DNA of 64,000 bases. Origin: Persicitalea sp963803495. GTDB lineage: Bacteria; Bacteroidota; Bacteroidia; Cytophagales; Spirosomataceae. The stretch spans positions 4,464,001 through 4,528,000 of the forward strand of contig CAWDMP010000002.1 in NCBI GenBank assembly GCA_963803495.1. The letters are read 5' to 3'. Position numbers and translations under genes: made by a program. Positions 26,031 through 35,143 of the stretch are shown piece by piece. How positions within the stretch are numbered: the stretch's first letter is position 1; every line of letters starts with the position of its first letter. The notes under the pieces are model-generated. The model ran no database searches. It worked only from the letters and a program-made list of their open reading frames with translations, and was not told the origin of the DNA.

Positions 26031-27188
26031 TCAAGCGATTACGAAAGGTTCCGGGCTGGCGCAGAGGATGAAGACTATGACGGCGACCCAGCCCATGATG
26101 ATGCGCCCCGTACTCAGCGGCGTGTCGTCGTCTTCGGTTTCGGGGTGGTAGATGCCGAGGAAACGGCCAAGTAAGAAAACGAAGGGCAGGAAACCCGAGT
26201 ACCCTTCCCAGTCGGGGCGGACAAATGATACGGCAAATTGCAGTACTACGATGCCCAGCGCGATCGTAAGGCCGGTGCGTTTGTTGTCGCTGATTCGGCT
26301 CAGGCAGATGTATAAAAAATAGATGTACAATGCCAGGTAGCCGAGCAGCGTCAGGAAATTGTCGTCCGCAACCGCTGCAAACTCTTCGGCTTTAAAAAGA
26401 CCCAGGCCCGCGTAGAAAGCGAACAAAACGAACAGCACTGGTGCTACGACGTTAAAGCGGCGCTTACCCAACAAGCCGTACAGAATGTGCCCACCGTCGA
26501 GCTGCCCGATGGGGAGCAGATTGAGGGCGGTGAAGAACAAGGAGATGTACCCTGCCAGGATGAATGGGTAATGCGTGATCTCGTAAACGTGCGGGAGCTG
26601 GGACGGGTCGGCTACAAAATTCTTGAACCACCAGAAGAGGAGGGTGTCGCCTAACACGAGCATACCTTCCTTTCCCTCGTACACAAATTTTCCGTAATCC
26701 AGGCCATATTGGGCGTACTCAGGATGGACTTTGAAAATGTAGTCCAGTGGAGGCAGGTGCGTAAAACCATACCAAAGTACCCCGAAAGCTGCCACGAAAC
26801 CCGCCAGCGGCCCGGCGATGCCGATGTCGAAGAACTTCAAACGCGATTTGATCTGAGTCGTGATGCGGATGAAAGCCCCCATCGTTCCGATGGTCTGGGT
26901 GATACCAAACCACAGCGGAATGTAGTAGGGCAGGGTCACGTCGACGCGGTGGGCTTTGGCGGTGAAGTAGTGCCCAAATTCGTGGACGGTGAGGATGAGC
27001 AGAAAGGGTAGTGAAAATTGTAGACCTTCCCAGAACTCCGGCCAGCCGAGTAGGTCGTCGGCCGGAACGCCGACGCCGGGAATAAAGATTCGTCCGTAAA
27101 TCCACTCGGCTCCGGCGAGGGTGGTAGTGACAAGGGTAAGCAGGAAAAGAAAGCCTTGCAGCAGGTAGGTGCGGATGTTACGCGACAT
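26031..27188 (-). CDS. Site-2 protease-like M50 membrane metallopeptidase
   Basis: 385 residues, about eight predicted membrane helices. The zinc motif is VHEFGHYFTA (HExxH, ~residue 64) and the third ligand lies in NLLPIGQLDGGHILYGL (~residue 223), the standard pair for S2P enzymes that cut inside membranes. No PDZ domain is seen. Substrate unknown; often a transcription regulator or signal-peptide remnant. The start overlaps the end of the upstream HAD-like gene by 11 bases, so the genes were co-transcribed. Confidence 0.88.
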   Translation of the reverse strand: MSRNIRTYLLQGFLFLLTLVTTTLAGAEWIYGRIFIPGVGVPADDLLGWPEFWEGLQFSLPFLLILTVHEFGHYFTAKAHRVDVTLPYYIPLWFGITQTIGTMGAFIRITTQIKSRLKFFDIGIAGPLAGFVAAFGVLWYGFTHLPPLDYIFKVHPEYAQYGLDYGKFVYEGKEGMLVLGDTLLFWWFKNFVADPSQLPHVYEITHYPFILAGYISLFFTALNLLPIGQLDGGHILYGLLGKRRFNVVAPVLFVLFAFYAGLGLFKAEEFAAVADDNFLTLLGYLALYIYFLYICLSRISDNKRTGLTIALGIVVLQFAVSFVRPDWEGYSGFLPFVFLLGRFLGIYHPETEDDDTPLSTGRIIMGWVAVIVFILCASPEPFVIA

Positions 27189-27809
27189 AGTCGGGGAGGT
27201 AGTCGAGCATAGTCAACGGCTTTTGGACGTGGATGGTTTGAATCCCCAGCGTCTTGGCCGCCGCGATGTTGTCGGCATTGTCGTCGAGGAAAAGCGTCTC
27301 GTCGGCCACCAGTCCGGCGTCTTGCAGGACCCGCTCATAAATTTCGGCGTCGGGCTTCATGATGCCCATTTCATAGGACAAGTACACCTTCTCGAACAAA
27401 TCGTCCAGGCGCTTCCACGCCCGATGTTTCGTGCAGGATTTCGTTGACTTTGGCGATGTGAATGCTGCTGGTGTTGCTCAGCAGAAATAGGTGGTAATTC
27501 TTGGCCAATTTTTGCAGCATCTCGATGCTGGCGGGCGGAATGTCCAGGAGCAGCGAATTCCAGGCTTCGTCGAGGTCGCCGTCGGTCCAGCCTTCGTTTT
27601 GCTAGAATCTGGCGTACGTAGCCTCGAAAAGCAACCGCGTCCAGGCGTCCCGTTTCGAACTGCCGGAAAAGCTCGTTTTCCTGAAAGATGTCCAGGACCT
27701 CTTTCAGCTCGCGCCCGCTCAACGTGGCGAACGATTGCGCGGCGCGCGGTACATCTATATTGATGATGACGTCACCGAGGTCGAAGATGATGTTTTTTAC
27801 TTTCTGTAT
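27178..27809 (-). pseudogene. HAD-superfamily hydrolase (HAD-IA), frameshifted at two places
   Basis: The three parts of a HAD phosphatase are present in different frames: N-terminal catalytic loop KNIIFDLGDVIINIDVP just below 27806, a middle part (NEGWTDGDLDEAWNSLLLDIPP, LFLLSNTSSIHI) from about 27605, and the C-terminal part VYLSYEMGIMKPDAEIYERV with FLDDNADNI from about 27425. Frame changes occur near 27605 and 27430, and no ATG, GTG or TTG precedes the first part in its frame. Either a decayed gene or an error-rich stretch. It lies between accA and the M50 protease, same direction. Confidence 0.78.
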
Positions 27810-27820
27810 TCACGGAAGAA

Positions 27821-28774
27821 CTATTCAACCACCACCCCCATATCGCAAAACTTGTCGATGCGTTGACCGATGCGCTCTTCGGGCGATAACTGCCAGAGGG
27901 TACTCAGATCGTTCAGGATCACGTTTTTGAGCGTTTCGGCCATGGCCTCGTGGTCGGTGTGCGCACCGCCCAGCGGTTCGGGTACGATGCCGTCGATGAG
28001 GCGGTTCTGCTTCATGTCGCGGGCGGTGAGTTTCAACGCCTCGGCAGCTTGCTCCTTATAGTCCCAGCTACGCCACAAGATGGAAGAGCAGGATTCGGGC
28101 GAGATGACCGAGTACCAGGTGTTTTCGAGCATGAGTACCTTGTCGCCGATCGCGATGCCCAGCGCGCCACCCGACGCACCTTCGCCGATAATGACGCAAA
28201 TAACGGGTACTTTCAGCATGAACATTTCTTTCAGATTGCGGGCGATGGCTTCCCCCTGTCCGCGCTCCTCAGCTTCCAGACCCGGAAACGCGCCCGGCGT
28301 GTCGATGAGCGTGATGATGGGGCGGTTGAATTTTTCGGCCAACTTCATCAGGCGCAACGCCTTGCGGTACCCTTCGGGATTGGGCATGCCGAAGTTACGG
28401 TGCTGCCGCTGCTTGGTATTGCGGCCCTTCTGCTGCCCGATGATCATCACGCCCTGCCCGGCGAGGTTGGCGAAGCCGCCGATCATCGCCGGATCGTCGC
28501 GTACCTGTCGGTCGCCGTGCAATTCGATGAACTCGTCGCACATCAGGCGGATGTAGTCGTAGGCGTAGGGTCGGTCGGCGTGGCGCGACAACTGCACGCG
28601 CTGCCAGCGGGTGAGGTTGTCGAAAATCTCCGTCTGAAGCCGTTCGATACCGCTTTCCAGTGCCGCCGTAGCCGCAGAAACATCCACGTTGCTTGTTTCG
28701 GCCAACTTACGCATATCGGCCAGCCGGTTTTCCAGCTCCGCAATCGGTTTTTCAAAATCGAGGTAGGTACGCAT
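27821..28774 (-). CDS. accA: Acetyl-CoA carboxylase carboxyltransferase subunit alpha
   Basis: 317 residues. AccA with AccD transfers the carboxyl group from biotin to acetyl-CoA, the first step of fatty-acid synthesis. Typical stretches: start TYLDFEKPIAELENRL, RPYAYDYIRLMCDEF (~residue 70), GMPNPEGYRKALRLM (~129), LIDTPGAFPGLEAEERGQGEAIA (~155) and VICVIIGEGASGGALGIAIGD (~190). The core is full length. It is the most upstream gene of the accA-HAD-M50 run on the minus strand. Confidence 0.95.
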   Translation of the reverse strand: MRTYLDFEKPIAELENRLADMRKLAETSNVDVSAATAALESGIERLQTEIFDNLTRWQRVQLSRHADRPYAYDYIRLMCDEFIELHGDRQVRDDPAMIGGFANLAGQGVMIIGQQKGRNTKQRQHRNFGMPNPEGYRKALRLMKLAEKFNRPIITLIDTPGAFPGLEAEERGQGEAIARNLKEMFMLKVPVICVIIGEGASGGALGIAIGDKVLMLENTWYSVISPESCSSILWRSWDYKEQAAEALKLTARDMKQNRLIDGIVPEPLGGAHTDHEAMAETLKNVILNDLSTLWQLSPEERIGQRIDKFCDMGVVVE

Positions 28775-28805
28775 GATAGGTCTTCCCAGGGAAAATCGGG
28801 GGGGT

Positions 28806-28920
28806 CGTTTATAGGTTTATAGGTTTATTTGTTTAGGCCATTCGGGTCATAAGTTTGCGCTAGTTGAGCTAAAATTGTAAGAACGAGCTAAACAAATAAA
28901 CACCTAAACAAATAAACATT
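28806..28920. repeat. Inverted pair of GTTTATTTGTTTAG words
   Basis: Left arm 28806-28837 (TTTATAGG words then GTTTATTTGTTTAGG) faces right arm 28886-28920 (GCTAAACAAATAAAC, then CCTAAACAAATAAAC). About 50 bases separate them. The whole accA/MBL spacer consists of this. Confidence 0.6.
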
Positions 28921-30350
28921 CAAAGTTCAAACACCTGCCCACGCTCGGGGATCACTACTTTTTCGTAGCCCTTGATGGCCAGCGTGTCGCGAAAATCACG
29001 CATGGATTGGGTCTCGCCGTGGATCAGGAAAATGTTTTTCAGCGCGGCGGGTTCCTGGTGTTTTACAAAATCGAGTAGATCGTTCTGGTCGCCGTGGCCG
29101 CTAAATACGTCAATTTTTTCAATATTGGCCGCCACCGATTTTTTCTCGCCCCGGATCGTGATCGTGTCCTGACCGTTCAGAAGTCGCCAGCCCAAAGTAC
29201 CTTCCGAGGCGTAGCCGATCATCAGAATTGTGGCGTAGGGGTTCTCGATATTGGCCGCCACGTGGTGCTCGATGCGTCCGCCCTGCACCATACCCGACGA
29301 CGAAATGATAATGCACGGCTCGGCGTAGTTGCTGATGGCCTTGCTGGCGTCAGAACCTTCGATGTAGATCAGGTTCTCAAAGTCGAACAGCATCTCGTTG
29401 TCCTCTTTGAAATCGCGCGCCTCCTTATTGAGCAATCGCACGTACTTCTGGTGTACGCGGGTACTGCCAAAGCTCAACGGACTGTCGGTAAAAACTTTCA
29501 ACGGCGGCAGGTTGCGGTCGATGTAGAGTTTGTTGAGCGTGTAGAGAAGCGCTTGGGTACGGCCCACGCTGAACGTCGGGATGATGAGCCGCCCCGGAAT
29601 ATCCACGCAGGTACGCTGGATGACATCGGAGAGCGCCTCTTCGGGCGGGCGGGTATCGGCATGAAGCCGGTTGCCGTAGGTGGTTTCACAGATCAGGTAG
29701 TCGACTTGCGGCACGGGTTGCGGGTCAACGAGCAGCGGGTAGTTCTTGCGCCCGATATCGCCCGAAAAGCAGAGCGTTTTCTTCTCGCGGTTCTCCCGTA
29801 CCTCCACCAGGATATGCGCCGCGCCCAGCAGATGCCCCGCCGGAATGAATTGCACGTTGACGGCGTCCGAAATCTTGTACCGCTGACTGAAAGCGACCGG
29901 AAAGAAGTTTTCCAGCGCTTGCTTCACATGTTTCTGCAGGAAAAGATCCCGGGGAATGTCCTTTACGAAGCTACCTTTCCGCTTTTTGTTGGACGCTTTG
30001 CCGTTTGCCGTGTTGAGCCGCTTTTGGTGCAGCATCGCCGAATTTTCCAGCAGCAGTCCCGTCAGGGCGTAGGTAGGTTCGGTGCAGACTACCTGGCCTT
30101 CGAAACCTTCTTTGTAAAGATTGGGAATATTGCCCGAGTGGTCGATGTGGGCGTGGGTGAGCAGTACCGTGTTGATGAGCGTGGGGTCGAAAGGAAACAC
30201 GCTCTTTTGTTCGTCGTAGAGGGCTTTCTTCGCTTTCTCATCCAGATCGAAGTTGAGTCCACAATCGATCAGGATGCTGTAATCGTCTACTTCCAGCAGG
30301 TACATGCTGCCGGTCACTTGCTGGGTGGCGCCCCAAAATGTTAATTTCAT
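28920..30350 (-). CDS. Metallo-beta-lactamase fold / beta-CASP RNase-like protein
   Basis: 476 residues. MBL motif HAHIDHSGNIP (~residue 66) supplies the metal ligands, with further ligands in IPAGHLLGAAH and the beta-CASP insert SFSVGRTQALLY and CIIISSSGMVQGGR; the C-terminus has FSGHGDQNDLL and the final IHGETQSM. This layout is that of YSH1/CPSF-like exonuclease proteins (RNA processing or decay) in bacteria. Cytoplasmic. It is flanked upstream by a divergent PBP4-type gene. Confidence 0.9.
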   Translation of the reverse strand: MKLTFWGATQQVTGSMYLLEVDDYSILIDCGLNFDLDEKAKKALYDEQKSVFPFDPTLINTVLLTHAHIDHSGNIPNLYKEGFEGQVVCTEPTYALTGLLLENSAMLHQKRLNTANGKASNKKRKGSFVKDIPRDLFLQKHVKQALENFFPVAFSQRYKISDAVNVQFIPAGHLLGAAHILVEVRENREKKTLCFSGDIGRKNYPLLVDPQPVPQVDYLICETTYGNRLHADTRPPEEALSDVIQRTCVDIPGRLIIPTFSVGRTQALLYTLNKLYIDRNLPPLKVFTDSPLSFGSTRVHQKYVRLLNKEARDFKEDNEMLFDFENLIYIEGSDASKAISNYAEPCIIISSSGMVQGGRIEHHVAANIENPYATILMIGYASEGTLGWRLLNGQDTITIRGEKKSVAANIEKIDVFSGHGDQNDLLDFVKHQEPAALKNIFLIHGETQSMRDFRDTLAIKGYEKVVIPERGQVFEL

Positions 30351-30541
30351 ATAATGTCTATGCAGTAAAATCAGCTTCTTTGTATCGGTATTGCCGCCAA
30401 GCTCTAAACTTCGCTACGGTCTTTGGGGTTTTCAGAAATAGAAAGAAAGCCTCCGCTTTCCAAAACGGCAAGTAGCAAAAGTACCAAAAAACGAGGCAGT
30501 ATCGTTAAAAGTCCGCTTCTCCACCCATTAAAATATTCGAA

Positions 30542-32137
30542 TTGTTGAAAAAGAATTACCTCGCACCACGCCTGCTTGCCCTCCTTATTTTTTGCTCCGG
30601 CTTACTGTTTTTACCCAAAAACGCATCCGCCCAATCCATCGACTCCGTCGCACTGGGCCGCCTGTCCGATGCTGTAGTAGAGCTGCAAAACTCCGAATTG
30701 CTGCGCAATGGTACCCTGGCGTTTTGCTTGAAATCCACCAAAGACAGACGTACTATCCTGGCGATGCACCACGAACAGTCAGTACCTTCAGCTTCCACGC
30801 TCAAGCTCGTCTCGACGGCTACGGTACTGTCGGCGCTGGGCGGCGATTACACCTACCCGACCTATCTCGAGTATGACGGCCTGATCGTGCGCGATACCCT
30901 GCGCGGCAATCTGTACCTGCGCGGCTCGGGTGACCCCTCGCTGGGTAGCGACCGCTTCAAAGGTACCCCCGATGCCGACGAGATCCTGGCCCGCTGGACG
31001 GCCGCCGTGCGTCGCGCGGGCATCCGCTACGTGCAGGGACAGGTACTGGCCGACCCGACTTTTTTCGATGATAAAACGCTGGCCGATACCTGGGTGTGGG
31101 GCGACCTCGGCAACTACTACGGCGCGGGCGTTTCGGGATTGAACTTTCGGGAAAACCTGTACCGGATTTCCTTCCGCGCGGGCCGCAACGTCGGTGACCC
31201 GACGGAGGTCACCAAGCTGGAACCTGAGATGCCGTACCTGAAAATCACGAACCTGGTCACCACGGGCGAAGCCGGGACGGGCGACCAGGTGTATATCTAC
31301 ACGAGTCCGCTGGGCGACGAAGTTCGGCTGACGGGTACCGTGCCGCGTGGCAGTATGTCCTTTACCGTGAAGGGGGCCGTACCCAATCCTTCGTACGCGT
31401 TGGCCCATGAGTTCACGCAATCTCTCAGGACCGGAGCCGTTGGCATCGCCGGAGCGCCCGAGGTACTACCAACCTCAGCTGTCCCGACAGCTACCCGCAA
31501 GATTCTGGACGTTCACCAGTCGGCCCTGCTTCGCGAACTTTGCCAGCAAACCAACTGGTGGAGCATTAACCTTTACGCCGACGCATTCTTGAAAACATCG
31601 GGACAGAAACTGGGTGGGAAATCAGCTTTCGACGACGCCGTGACCTCCGAAGCATCCTACTGGCGCACGCGTGGGGCCGACATGCGCGGTTTCTACGTCA
31701 AAGACGGCAGCGGCCTGTCGCCGACGGGCTCACTCACGGCGCAAAACCTCACCGACGTACTCAATGCCGCCACGAAGGACAAAAGCTTCCCGGACTACTA
31801 CAACAGCATTGCGATTTTGGGCCAAACCGGCACTGTCCGCAACATCGGCAAGCGTACCCGCGCCGTCGGACGCGTCCGGGCCAAGAGCGGCTCCATCGAA
31901 GGTACCCGCGCTTACGCGGGCTACGCCGTCACGCGCGCCGGCGAGCGCCTCAGCTTCGCCATCATCGCCCACAAGTACACTCCCGATTCTAGCCGCGAAG
32001 TTAGCCGGGCGTTGCGGGAGGTGTTGGTTCTTTTGGGGGAATTGATAAGGGGGGGACGGAGACGGCGAACGGTTAAGGGTAAAACTGCTTTTTATCCTTC
32101 AAAGAATGGAGATCGAAGAACATCGTACAACCGTTGA
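30542..32137 (+). CDS. dacB: D-alanyl-D-alanine carboxypeptidase/endopeptidase (PBP4, S13 family)
   Basis: Signal peptide (LALLIFCSGLLFLPKNASA) then S13 peptidase. Active-site motifs are SxxK as SASTLKLVST (~residues 80-89), SxN as WWSINLYADAF (~340) and KTG-like RAKSGSIEGTRAYAG (~440). It trims peptidoglycan cross-links in the periplasm. TTG start at 30542 or 30545. The last ~24 residues (after LVLLGE) are basic and unlike the family; with one G fewer in the GGGGG run at 32035-32039 the frame would end as LVLLGN-stop, so a homopolymer slip is likely. Divergent from the beta-CASP gene. Confidence 0.9.
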   Translation: MLKKNYLAPRLLALLIFCSGLLFLPKNASAQSIDSVALGRLSDAVVELQNSELLRNGTLAFCLKSTKDRRTILAMHHEQSVPSASTLKLVSTATVLSALGGDYTYPTYLEYDGLIVRDTLRGNLYLRGSGDPSLGSDRFKGTPDADEILARWTAAVRRAGIRYVQGQVLADPTFFDDKTLADTWVWGDLGNYYGAGVSGLNFRENLYRISFRAGRNVGDPTEVTKLEPEMPYLKITNLVTTGEAGTGDQVYIYTSPLGDEVRLTGTVPRGSMSFTVKGAVPNPSYALAHEFTQSLRTGAVGIAGAPEVLPTSAVPTATRKILDVHQSALLRELCQQTNWWSINLYADAFLKTSGQKLGGKSAFDDAVTSEASYWRTRGADMRGFYVKDGSGLSPTGSLTAQNLTDVLNAATKDKSFPDYYNSIAILGQTGTVRNIGKRTRAVGRVRAKSGSIEGTRAYAGYAVTRAGERLSFAIIAHKYTPDSSREVSRALREVLVLLGELIRGGRRRRTVKGKTAFYPSKNGDRRTSYNR

Positions 32138-32157
32138 CCCTTCAACCCTTAACCCAA
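32068..32157. repeat. Inverted GGTTAAGGGT/AACCCTTAACC words
   Basis: AACGGTTAAGGGTAAAAC at 32068 faces AACCGTTGACCCTTCAACCC at 32129, with AACCCTTAACCC at the end. It overlaps the read-through tail of dacB, which supports an earlier native stop for that gene. Confidence 0.5.
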
Positions 32158-32177
32158 AACTACCTCTTCGCTCAGCC

Positions 32178-32719
32178 TTACCCAATTTTCTCAACCACCA
32201 AATTCTGATTCGTGTAGATGCACAAGATCACCCGCGATCAGCAGTCCTTCGCGGACCATGTCTTCGGCGGTGAGTTGGGAGGCGTGTTTTTTAAGGGCCG
32301 TAGCGGCGGAGAGGGCGTAGTTGCCACCCGAGCCGATGGCGGCGATGCCGTTTTCGGGTTCGAGGACATCACCGGTACCGCTGATGACCAAAATTTCTTC
32401 CTGATTTGCCGTAATGATCATCGCTTCCAGCTTACGGAGGTAGCGGTCGGTGCGCCAGTCCTTGGCAAGTTCGATGGCGGCGCGCTTCATGTTGCCGCCG
32501 TAGGCATTGAGCTTTTCCTCAAATTTTTCCAGCAGCGAGAACGCGTCGGCCGTCGAGCCGGCGAAAGCCGACCAGGATTTTACCGCCCTGCAGGGCGCGT
32601 ACTTTCTTGACGTTGCTCTTGGCGACGGTATTGCCCATTGTGGCTTGTCCATCAGCCCCGAGGGCCAGCATTCCGTTGTGCAGGACGCCCAGGACGGTGG
32701 TGGCGTGTATCTTTTCCAT
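32178..32719 (-). pseudogene. hslV: ATP-dependent protease proteolytic subunit HslV, two single-base frameshifts
   Basis: HslV is the Thr-type peptidase of the HslUV complex. N-terminal ATTVLGVLHNGMLALGADGQ gives the catalytic Thr after a short propeptide; QGGKILVGF then breaks at about 32568, where one extra C separates it from AGSTADAFSLLEKFEEKL. The second break is near 32218: the given frame ends HESEFGG, while removing one T gives DLCIYTNQNLVVEKIG and a stop at 32178. Everything else is normal. Two +1 changes in an otherwise perfect core gene suggest sequence error rather than loss. HslU is not in the window. Confidence 0.85.
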
Positions 32720-32940
32720 TATTTTATTTTTGTAGATTGGAGGTTCTTGCCTAAAAAAAATGATTCGGGCCGAAGCCGGAATCGAGAAGTATAACCCAGG
32801 AGCGCGGGGGAACGTTCAGGGATGGAATGGTTGAGAAGGAGGTAGGAGAGTTGAGGTACTGACTTTGGCCCGGAGTTCTTGCACGAGTTGATGGAAAAAA
32901 ATAGAACAGAACTTTCGGAAAAGTGAAGTAGAAACAAGCT

Positions 32941-33657
32941 TCACTTACTAAAAAAGCCGTATTTGAAGATGCAGTAAATCGCCCGCACACCGTCGCGCCA
33001 GCCAATTTTCTTCCCTTCGGCGTAGGAGCGGCCGTAGTACGAGATCCCTACCTCGTAGATTCTAACGCCCGGGATGCGAGCAATTTTGGCCGTTACCTCC
33101 GGTTCGAAACCAAAGCGTTTTTCCTGCAAGCTCACCTGCTTCAAAAAGTCACTTCTGAATAATTTGTAGCAGGTCTCCATATCGGTAAGGTTGACGTTGT
33201 TGGCCATGTTCGACAAAAACGTCAGGAAACCATTGCCGATCGAATGCCAGAAGAACAGTACCCGGTGCGGGTTGCCGCCTATGAAGCGCGAGCCGTATAC
33301 CACATCGGCCCGACCGTCCAAAATCGGTTTCAGCAATACGTTGTATTCGTCGGGATCGTACTCCATGTCGGCATCCTGAATGATGATGAAATCACCGTCG
33401 GCCAGTCCAATGCCCGTGTGCAGCGCGGCCCCTTTGCCTTGGTTGACGGTGTGCTTTTGATACACGATGTTAGTCAGGCCGCTTTGCCGGATGTAGCCTA
33501 GTACCTTCCCTTCGGTGCCATCCGTCGAATGATCGTCGACAACAATAATCTGCTTGTCGAGGCCGCCCATGAGCTGCACCGATTCGACCTTTTCAAGTAT
33601 CGCACAAATGGTACTTTCTTCATTATAGGCAGGAATGACAATCGAAAGTTTGGACAT
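32941..33657 (-). CDS. Family 2 glycosyltransferase (DPM1/polyprenyl-phosphate type)
   Basis: 238 residues from ATG 33657 (MSKLSIVIPAYNEE). GT-A fold: IVVDDHSTDGTEGKV (~residues 38-52), the metal-binding DxD in IQDADMEYDPDEY (~93), and ETCYKLFRSDFL. Lacks C-terminal membrane helices. Similar enzymes move a sugar from a nucleotide to dolichyl/undecaprenyl phosphate or build surface glycans. Adjacent hslV is unrelated. The 221-base spacer 32720-32940 downstream has no recognisable gene. Confidence 0.88.
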   Translation of the reverse strand: MSKLSIVIPAYNEESTICAILEKVESVQLMGGLDKQIIVVDDHSTDGTEGKVLGYIRQSGLTNIVYQKHTVNQGKGAALHTGIGLADGDFIIIQDADMEYDPDEYNVLLKPILDGRADVVYGSRFIGGNPHRVLFFWHSIGNGFLTFLSNMANNVNLTDMETCYKLFRSDFLKQVSLQEKRFGFEPEVTAKIARIPGVRIYEVGISYYGRSYAEGKKIGWRDGVRAIYCIFKYGFFSK

Positions 33658-33766
33658 CGGCGTTTTTGTGGCAAAGGTAGGGATTATGTGGTTTGGGGCC
33701 TGGTACCGTAAGTTTGATTGCCGGATTTTTCTGTTTACGTTTATGGGAAAACAAACTTCGCGCGTG

Positions 33767-34570
33767 ATGAAAACAGCCGCTCTAATTGTGTTCTTGTCGG
33801 GTATTGTCTGCTTTTCTTGTAACAATCAGAATGGGGAAGCGATCTCTGACAGGATTATAGAACTGCCGTTGACCTTTGTAGGTGGCTTCGGGCCTTTTGC
33901 GTCCAGTTATGGCACTCTGCAACCCGATTACGCCGAGGACGATACCACGGGGGGAGCCATATGGGCAAGAACCAACCTGCCCGTGCGTGGGGTGCCCGAA
34001 AACTGGCGCTGGGTGAAAAAATCGATGGCTCATATCAATTATCACCAGGTTGTTTATTAGAATTTTAAAGCGGGCAATATTCATCAGGATGAATACGAAA
34101 GTTTGCAAAAGAGTTGGGAGTGGACACCCGACGAAAACGAGTTGACAGCCAAACCGATCCATTGCTTCGTCTACGTGATTCGGGGAGCCGACGGGAGTGG
34201 TCGAGCGGCCATAACAAAGGGGTCAACACCTACCGCGATGTACTGCAACTGGCGAGTGTAAATGCTAACGAAGACGAGTATTCGCTACAGATAGGCCATC
34301 GAATTAAGCCTTTCAAGACCAAAGAATTTAGAACGGACGCACCCATCGCCTTACAAGACTACCAAGGCAAGTACTTATTCGTAGATTTCTGGGGCACTTG
34401 GTGTAAGCCGTGCGTGGCCGAGATGCCTGAATTGCAGAGAATTTACGAAGGCGTCGACAAGAACAGGTCGAATTCGTGAGTATCGCCGGGGAACAATCGC
34501 CGGAAATGTTAGCCAAGTTCCTAAAAAAGCGCCCGCTGGCCTGGCCGCAGATCATTTCGGACGATGAAAC
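33767..34570 (+). pseudogene. TlpA/thioredoxin-like lipoprotein, broken and truncated
   Basis: Begins with a lipoprotein signal (MKTAALIVFLSGIVCFSC). The first part runs to an in-frame TAG at 34058-34060; reading through gives NFKAGNIHQDEYESLQ. The frame then changes near 34200, the thioredoxin segment YLFVDFWGTWCKPCVAEMP (CxxC, ~34370-34425) follows, and another change near 34455 leads to EQVEFVSIAGEQSPEMLAKF. At about 34570 the sequence runs into the antisense of the truncated PIN-domain gene. Intact relatives are membrane-anchored periplasmic thiol-disulfide reductases. Confidence 0.72.
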
Positions 34571-34844
34571 CGACCTTCTTCGCCACCTGAACGGCTCTTC
34601 TGTATTCGGCCACCGTGTAGTTTACTGTATCTGGCGTTAGCAAGTCTTCGACCATCTCTTCAATTTCGTCCTCCGTAGCTTTGAGCCCGGATAGCACAAA
34701 CGCGGTTTCTTGCAAACATAAAAGCGAACAGAAAAAAGTTCTAGCTGAAGAAGCATTTTGATATAATTCTATGGATTGCTCGTGCTTGTCTTCGTCTTGT
34801 TTTACCAAGTAGTTTACAAGTACGTCTGTGTCGAAGTAAATCAT
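34566..34844 (-). pseudogene. PIN-domain toxin (VapC-like), 3'-truncated
   Basis: The first 93 residues look like a PIN RNase: MIYFDTDVLVNYLV (first acidic residues), QETAFVLSGL, and YRRAVQVAKKVGF. PIN domains normally continue with a further conserved Asp pair (the ND.IHxAIA region); here the frame instead enters the antisense of the TlpA-like gene and stops at 34521. The catalytic set is therefore incomplete. It overlaps the upstream antitoxin gene by four bases (34841-34844), the usual toxin-antitoxin arrangement. Confidence 0.7.
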
Positions 34845-35077
34845 AGGTTTACTTCGTTTGCCATAGCCGACAAGTCGACATCGGGATCGACTTGAAGCCT
34901 TTCCAGTTTTTTACGGAGTTTCTCCATTTTGTAAAATCGTTCCATCTGGTCGATTTCTTCCGGCTCCTGCACTTCTTCGATGATGATGTTTACCTTTTTT
35001 CCTGCAAAACGAAATTTGATCGTTTCTAAAAAGCCCTCGTTGAGCGCATCGACTGGCATTTTATAGGTTAATTGCAT
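34841..35077 (-). CDS. Putative antitoxin of the truncated PIN module
   Basis: 78 residues, starting MQLTYKMPVDALNEGFLETIK, with a charged C-terminal half (EEIDQMERFYKMEKLRKKLERL). Size, the four-base overlap with the PIN gene and the charged helical tail fit a type II antitoxin of the Bacteroidota VapB-like sort. DNA-binding residues are not obvious. With the toxin truncated it may only persist as an orphan. Confidence 0.6.
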   Translation of the reverse strand: MQLTYKMPVDALNEGFLETIKFRFAGKKVNIIIEEVQEPEEIDQMERFYKMEKLRKKLERLQVDPDVDLSAMANEVNL

Positions 35078-35143
35078 GGCGTTCGAAATTGTTGACTGGC
35101 TAAGATAACGTATTACGTTTCAAGATTTTTACTCCAACCTAGA

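Noticed and set aside
29094..30344. 416-codon plus-strand frame opposite the beta-CASP gene
   Set aside because: Antisense of a clear metallo-beta-lactamase-fold gene; composition typical of a shadow frame.
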